Shown piece by piece: positions 14,501 through 18,981 of a DNA stretch of 18,981 nucleotides. Numbering within the stretch: the first letter of the stretch is position 1; every line of letters begins with the position of its first letter. The notes below the pieces were generated by a model, which saw only the letters and a list, made by a program, of their open reading frames with translations, did no database searches and was not told the DNA's origin. The translations under genes and the position numbers were made by a program. This DNA comes from Spirogloea muscicola (Eukaryota; Streptophyta; Zygnematophyceae; Spirogloeales; Spirogloeaceae), in contig WELB01000019.1 in NCBI GenBank assembly GCA_009602725.1, positions 825,596-844,576 of the forward strand, in the 5' to 3' direction.

Positions 14501-15201
14501 CAAGAAGAGCTCTGTCACACGAATACATGAAGGTAAGAGCATTCAACATGTATAAGAAACACTTATGATGCTCTCATGAGCTACCACGCCGGTGAGGTCG
14601 ACGAGGTGGACTGGACCTGGAGTAGATGGGCTTGCCAGCATTGCTAAGCACAACAAAGTGCTTCTTGTGTCGTCTCCATGACGGCCTGCTGTCATCCTGC
14701 TCAGGTGACGGACAATAGTAAATCTGAGACTGTCAGAACAGATTCAGGCAATGATCTCTGGGCACTGATCAGAGGGGGTTGGCCATCTTCTGTGACATAA
14801 CGTAATGCAGAAGACGACGTTATAGTCTGTGCATCAGATGCCTTTTCCACCTAAGCAACAGGTACAGAAGGACGGACCACACAGGCGGTACTCGGCTCTA
14901 AGTAACCACCGCTGAATGGATGACCTCACAACTAAACCAAGTTTCCAGAGGGCAGTCAGCGGTAGGCAAGTGCAACACACGAAAGCCCTTAGCGTAACGA
15001 GTCCGACCACTAGGAGATGATGCCGTCTACGAAGTGAATTGCATCTCTGCAAGACTTACCTCGTCCGGGTGTCTCTTGCCAGGCAGCCACGCAGTGGGGC
15101 CCGGGGCGCCGCCCGTGCTGCTGCCATTGCCGGCGTCGTCGCCGCTTCTTCCTGTTGTGCCTCCATCAGTGCCTTCGTCGTCGTCCGCGGACCTCGCCTC
15201 T

Positions 15202-15245
<44 letters not shown>

Positions 15246-15386
15246 GGAGTCCTCTGTAAGGCCAGGGTCGTAGCTGGCGGGCACAGCTGAGTGGCCACCG
15301 AGCCGGCGGCCGTCGCCAGAGGGCCCCGCGAGCTCGCCTGTTTCGCTGGCCTCCGCAGCGCCGCCCGCGGTCGCCGCCGTGGCCAT
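11576..15386 (-). CDS. MON1: Vacuolar fusion protein MON1 homologue, 10 exons
   Basis: Exons in order: 15060-15386, 14617-14696, 14245-14458, 13931-14052, 13517-13741, 13112-13258, 12365-12826, 12143-12234, 11908-11972, 11576-11671; phases agree and give 609 aa. MON1 forms a complex with CCZ1 that activates the Rab7 GTPase on late endosomes for fusion with the vacuole. Recognised blocks include [16 protein letters not shown] followed by [11 protein letters not shown] (residues 120-146), [112 protein letters not shown] and a C-terminal tail [11 protein letters not shown]. The GDEHKLAGF and LLGGTE blocks resemble plant MON1. The N-terminal 110 residues are low-complexity and contain 15 alanines in a row (48-62). 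A linker rich in Ser, Gly, Tyr and Pro (about 403-490) separates RVEDLP from GLYHF and seems long for the family. The ATG at 15386 is preceded by a GGC repeat; the frame stays open further upstream. Confidence 0.95.
15202..15243. repeat. (GCC)x14 microsatellite coding for polyalanine in MON1
   Basis: Fourteen perfect GCC units lie in MON1 exon 1. On the minus strand they read as GCG codons and give most of a run of 15 alanines at residues 48-62. The tract is likely length-variable. Confidence 0.95.
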
Positions 15387-15401
15387 CTCTCGCGGCGTCC
15401 T

Positions 15402-15439
<38 letters not shown>
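15402..15439. repeat. (CCG)n microsatellite just upstream of the MON1 start
   Basis: Thirty-eight bases of perfect CCG repeat end 16 bases before the MON1 ATG on the minus strand, where they read as GGC. The tract should lie in the 5' leader. If translation started further upstream it would encode polyarginine, which I consider unlikely. Confidence 0.9.
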
Positions 15440-15441
<2 letters not shown>

Positions 15442-15500
15442 GGGAAGGCCTCGAGCCCTGTCGCTCTGTGCCAGTGTTGAGTGATCGAGGGCCTGAGTGT

Positions 15501-15686
15501 GCCAAGTACAAAGGCAAGCACACTGACAGCTGTCCCGTGGTTACTGAGCGGGTCAATCTGCTGTAGGTTCTGTACGTCTTCAGATGTGCTTGCCTTCGTA
15601 CTTGGCCATTTGGGCTTCGTTTGTTTCAGATACACGAAATTTTCCTGTCCATCACCTGCTGCTAAGCTGACCCGGTCAGTAACCAC
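15501..15686. repeat. Two interleaved inverted repeats (A-B-A'-B')
   Basis: Arm A (15501-15522) and arm A' (15585-15606) are reverse complements at 21 of 22 positions. Arm B (15537-15555, GTGGTTACTGAGCGGGTCA) and arm B' (15668-15686) are reverse complements at 18 of 19 positions. The order is A, B, A', B', so the two pairs interlock like an H-type pseudoknot and do not nest. The set lies 115-300 bases upstream of the MON1 ATG on the minus strand. Confidence 0.85.
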
Positions 15687-16095
15687 GAGTCAGCACGTAG
15701 AGGTCGCTAACTGATGCTCGAATACCGGTCGGCAAATTTGACAAGCTTCCTCTTGTGCCACCAGCTAAGGCTCTCGACCAGCTTCTGGTGCCAAGCATGA
15801 GCCTGAGCTCGCTGCAAATAGGCTGAGACACGACGTCGCAAAAATGACAAATAGGCTGCCGGCATGCCCATCTGGGCTGAAAGCATATCCTCACGTCGTG
15901 CATATCCTAGACTTGCGATGTTCTCAAGTAGGGCATGAAAAAGAGGACCCATGCACCCAAAGGTGTCAATTGCAGTTCGTAGAAGGTGATACACTGCAGG
16001 GGTAGTCAGGGTAGTGCTGCAGCTTTCGCTGCCCTGCACTTCCCACTGTTTGGCCAGCAATGTGCGTCGATGCTGGGATCTTGTACAGCGAAGAA

Positions 16096-16142
16096 GGAAG
16101 GGGCGCGGTGCGCATGTCATGAAAAGGAGGCAACATTGAGCC
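16096..16142. repeat. Dispersed short repeat, copy 1
   Basis: These 47 bases match 17397-17443 at 38 positions in the same orientation without gaps, and most differences are transitions. The core GCGCGGTGC and the end GAGCC are identical. This copy is in the spacer downstream of TCTP. Confidence 0.6.
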
Positions 16143-16188
16143 TTACAAAGTCCTGGTGATGGAGAGGGGAGCTTAGTGATGTGCGGAT

Positions 16189-16223
16189 CTGCGTCAGTAC
16201 TGCTGACGACAGTACTGACGCAG
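16189..16223. repeat. Perfect 14-bp inverted repeat with 7-base loop
   Basis: The arms CTGCGTCAGTACTG (16189-16202) and CAGTACTGACGCAG (16210-16223) are exact reverse complements around the loop CTGACGA. A run of seven G (16223-16229) overlaps and follows the right arm. The hairpin lies in the spacer about 1 kb beyond the TCTP stop. Confidence 0.9.
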
Positions 16224-17229
16224 GGGGGGCGGTCTGCTGGTTCATTGATGAGGGGCAAAGCCCGGCTGAGGACGCGGACATAGGAAAGACAGGAAGCGGC
16301 AGGTTTTGAACACTGCTGAGAGGTGCGCCATTACGGGTTGCCAGAATTGAAGGAACTCTTGGAATTGGAACGACCTTGAAGGAATGTCTGTTTAGCCTGC
16401 CAACTATCAAGTTGCAGTCTCGTGCATGTCACTGTCGCCAGTAACTTTAATCTTTGTATGCCTCTCTGTCTTTTGAAGTCTTGCTTGCCATACGCAGCTA
16501 CATAGTAATTGGCTCAATGTATCAAAGGAAGAATACGTGACATGAGTGATTGGTCCATGTCTAGAAATTGACACCCAACAGCCTGACTTGGTGACCAGAC
16601 ATGAGGCTCCTGACTGGCAGGGCGAATGTGCATTCGCATTCCCTGACTCCCACTGTGTATCAGTTGTATCGCTTTCACACGTTTCTAGTGCTTCAACCAG
16701 CTTGCAGCAACTGAAGCGCTTGTGCAAAGCAAAAGCGCCTGCATCTACTGCATGTGCCCCGTTTCAAGACCTTGATGTCTGATTGTATTGGTTTGGCTCG
16801 CCATCAAATAAGATCGTCATCATTCTTGCACCCGTTAGGGCCACAAGTGACAGAGCCACTGCGCAGATCATTTGTCTTATCACTTGGCAGCCTCACAGCT
16901 TTGCAGTCTCACGCCTGCAGGTACATATTGCTAGGAGGATGTGCTGAAAGATAATGTTCTCCATATTTTGTGAGACTCGTAGTGTATGGCATACTTCACG
17001 ACATGTATACCTTGACTCGACAATATAACCCCACCTTAGGTAGCATCCACTCCTCAATGGCCTTGAAATAACATACCCACCATGTTTGAGATACAGCATA
17101 CTCAGCACCTTGTGAAGCACACGCTACATGGTAGAAACGTATCTGTGGCTCTTCGACCAAAGAATACTGCCAAGAGAAGCGATGATCAATGGAGTTAGTT
17201 TTAGAGAAGTAGCAATCATGACATCCCCT

Positions 17230-18793
17230 TCAGCACTTGACCTCCTTCAGGCCATCCTTGAAGTAAAGGAAGGTAGGTTCAGAGGCACCCTCTTTGTAGT
17301 AGGCAAAAGCCATAGAACCCTCTAGATTCATGCTTTCTCCAACAAAGCTGCAGAAGCAGAGAACCAGGGGAATGCCTCATAAGCCAAGGAGAGTACGGAA
17401 GGCGCGCGGTGCACATGGCATGGAAGGGAGGCCAAGCTGAGCCAGTACACTGTACAGGGAATATCACCATAATATACACAGCTATGCAAGTAGCAGCTTC
17501 CCACCTGAGTGAATGGCACCCCGTATTACACTGAAGCATATGCATGCATCTCACTTTGACCTTGCACCTACACGATGATGCTGTGAACATGAGCTTTTGA
17601 CCACCGTGGCCAAAGTGGTAACATCTCAATAGGGACAGGCACTTACAATTGAAGATCACTGAGCTTCCCCACCAAATACTTTGCAGCCGGTTGCACCTTT
17701 GCTTTGAATTCGTCCTGGCGGTCTGCCGGCAGCAGGGGCGTCAGCTTCTGTATGTAGCCCTTGAGGTAACCCATAAAGCTTTTCTTGTCAAAAGGTGGTT
17801 GCTCCTGGCCAACAACATACCAAAGAAAGGAGCACAGCAACTCAGAGGCTCTGCAAACCACCTAAGCTATGACCAGAATCACCAGACTTGCAATGAGGCC
17901 ATCCAGCACTATTGATGGAGGAAAGTAAGTGGAGCTGTTAGGGCAACCTTGTGCAGAAGCCTTGCCACGTCACAATGGCAGCGTGCTTTACAAGTTACTA
18001 TGGAAAATGCCATCAAAAGACTAATTTCAAACTTCGATCTACTAGGCAAACGGTGAATTGCAAAGCAAGCACAGGAGGGGTGGAACCACACTGGCACTGC
18101 CCACATCTTGAAGGCCTTTGTAATGTAGTGGAGATACCAACTTCTACGAATTTATGACAGGATGCTACGTCACCTGCAGCCGGAAGGTATCAACGATGTC
18201 CACTACTCGTACAGCCTGGTCGTCCACACCCTCATCCTCCCCACCGCCCTCCGCAGAGGCATTGGCGCCAATGTCAACACTGATCGGGCCCTGGACGACC
18301 CACTGATGGGAGGTGGCAGCAGCATAGCTCCGAAGGTGTCAGGAGAGCAATTACCCACCAACTCTGCACCACCTGCTCGTTGCTGCAGCAGCCGCTTTGC
18401 ATAGAGGAATTCGGGTTGCTGCAATGCAGCCTCGTCCACTTGCCAAAGTGGAAGATGAAGTAGAAGGAGTGCCAGAGAGGACCAGAGCATGACTTCGTTT
18501 CAGGAGTTGGAGCTGCTGTCTGCACCTTGCCATCGACCTCGTAGAAGATGCCGTCTTGGACCTCAGTAAGCTGGAATGAATCGGACAACAGCTCGTCACC
18601 TGGCCAGCTCGTCCGAATGGGGAACTCGTCAGTATCGACCTCGAGTGGAGGACGCCGGCCGCGGGAGCTGCCACGAGGCCAGACGGCGGTGGCGCCGCCA
18701 ACGCAGCGCGCCAGCTCGTGAGAGCGCCCGAGCGACGACGAGGAGAAGGCGGGGACCAGGCTGACCGGAGATGAGGTCCTCGTAGATGAGCAT
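17230..18793 (-). CDS. TCTP: Translationally controlled tumour protein homologue (TCTP), 5 exons
   Basis: Exons in order: 18766-18793, 18526-18599, 18174-18302, 17647-17804, 17230-17347; phases agree and give 168 aa, the usual TCTP length. TCTP is an abundant, conserved cytosolic protein linked to growth, stress survival and translation control in plants and animals. The chain opens [18 protein letters not shown] and continues [10 protein letters not shown], then the first TCTP signature [20 protein letters not shown], then [13 protein letters not shown]. The helical hairpin [20 protein letters not shown] follows, then SDLQFFVGESMN (second signature region) and the closing [16 protein letters not shown]. 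All family landmarks are present, so it appears intact. Introns are 166, 223, 369 and 299 bases. The ATG at 18793 fits the family N-terminus exactly. A GGC microsatellite and a poly-T tract lie directly upstream. Confidence 0.97.
17397..17443. repeat. Dispersed short repeat, copy 2
   Basis: This copy lies in the last TCTP intron (17348-17646) and matches 16096-16142 at 38 of 47 positions. It suggests an old duplicated or mobile fragment of unknown type. Confidence 0.6.
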
Positions 18794-18804
18794 GTCTGCC
18801 TCGC

Positions 18805-18865
18805 CAGCGACGGCGGCGACGGCGGAGGCGGCGTCGCCGGCGGCGGCGGCGGCGGCGGCGGCGGT
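18805..18865. repeat. GGC-rich microsatellite upstream of TCTP
   Basis: An imperfect GGC array starts just upstream of the TCTP ATG (minus strand) and becomes nearly pure GGC from about 18836. On the minus strand it reads GCC and should lie in the TCTP 5' leader or promoter. Confidence 0.85.

Positions 18866-18981
<116 letters not shown>

Larger units (their letters stand above)
15707..16258 (-). other. Unrecognised 183-codon open reading frame, coding status unclear
   Basis: The frame opens with ATG at 16258 and ends at 15707. The translation is rich in Arg, Leu, Ser and His in its second half, with no transmembrane segment, repeat or motif that I recognise. The perfect hairpin at 16189-16223 falls in its first 25 codons, which argues against conserved coding. 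It could be a chance frame, a gene relic or a lineage-specific gene. Confidence 0.2.
15387..17229. other. Spacer between TCTP 3' end and MON1 5' end
   Basis: Both neighbours are on the minus strand, so this 1.84 kb should contain the TCTP 3' UTR and the MON1 promoter and leader. No conserved gene is recognised. The longest open frame is 15707-16258 on the minus strand (183 codons from ATG), with no known domain. The stretch holds interleaved inverted repeats (15501-15686), a perfect hairpin (16189-16223) and one copy of a short dispersed repeat (16096-16142). Confidence 0.5.

Noticed and set aside
14697-14850. Extra MON1 exon starting after a TTAG acceptor at 14851
   Set aside because: The frame is open but reaches a stop just before the real exon. 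Joining 15060 directly to 14696 gives HPDE-DDSRPSW, which matches plant MON1 spacing.
15027-15686. MON1 exon 1 extended upstream to 15686, giving a polyarginine stretch
   Set aside because: The extension runs through the GGC microsatellite and the interleaved repeats. The ATG at 15386 gives a more ordinary N-terminus, and the lower end is cut by the GTAAGT donor after 15060.

Overview
The window looks like nuclear DNA of a green alga or a close relative. Every recognisable gene is split by short GT-AG introns of about 100 to 370 bases, many ending in TGCAG. The exons are GC-richer than the introns and flanks. The MON1 and GH1 proteins read as plant-lineage versions. A trebouxiophyte-type alga is my best guess, but the species cannot be named from the sequence alone. 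All gene models below were built by hand: conserved protein blocks were joined at GT-AG junctions, and the reading phase was checked at every join.

Layout. Bases 1-207 may be the 3' end of an unidentified gene, followed by ten perfect copies of a 5-bp repeat. On the + strand, 411-3952 holds a 13-exon GH1 beta-glucosidase-type gene (507 aa). A 1.5 kb stretch without a supported gene follows. Then 5426-10566 (+) holds a 14-exon RecD2-type DNA helicase gene (921 aa) with an N-terminal extension that could be an organelle targeting sequence. It converges on 11576-15386 (-), a 10-exon MON1 gene (609 aa), the Rab7 exchange-factor subunit. About 1.8 kb without a firm gene follows; it contains unusual inverted repeats and a perfect hairpin. 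Last, 17230-18793 (-) is a 5-exon TCTP gene (168 aa). The window ends in a GGC microsatellite and 111 consecutive T.

The four firm genes belong to unrelated processes: glycoside hydrolysis, DNA repair or unwinding, endosome-to-vacuole traffic, and a growth-associated housekeeping protein. The order looks like an ordinary nuclear gene neighbourhood, not an operon or mobile island. I found no tRNA, rRNA, CRISPR array or transposase. The items most worth a second look are the intron-rich bacterial-type RecD2 gene, the interleaved inverted repeats just upstream of MON1, and two perfect hairpins (one in a GH1 intron, one in the MON1-TCTP spacer).
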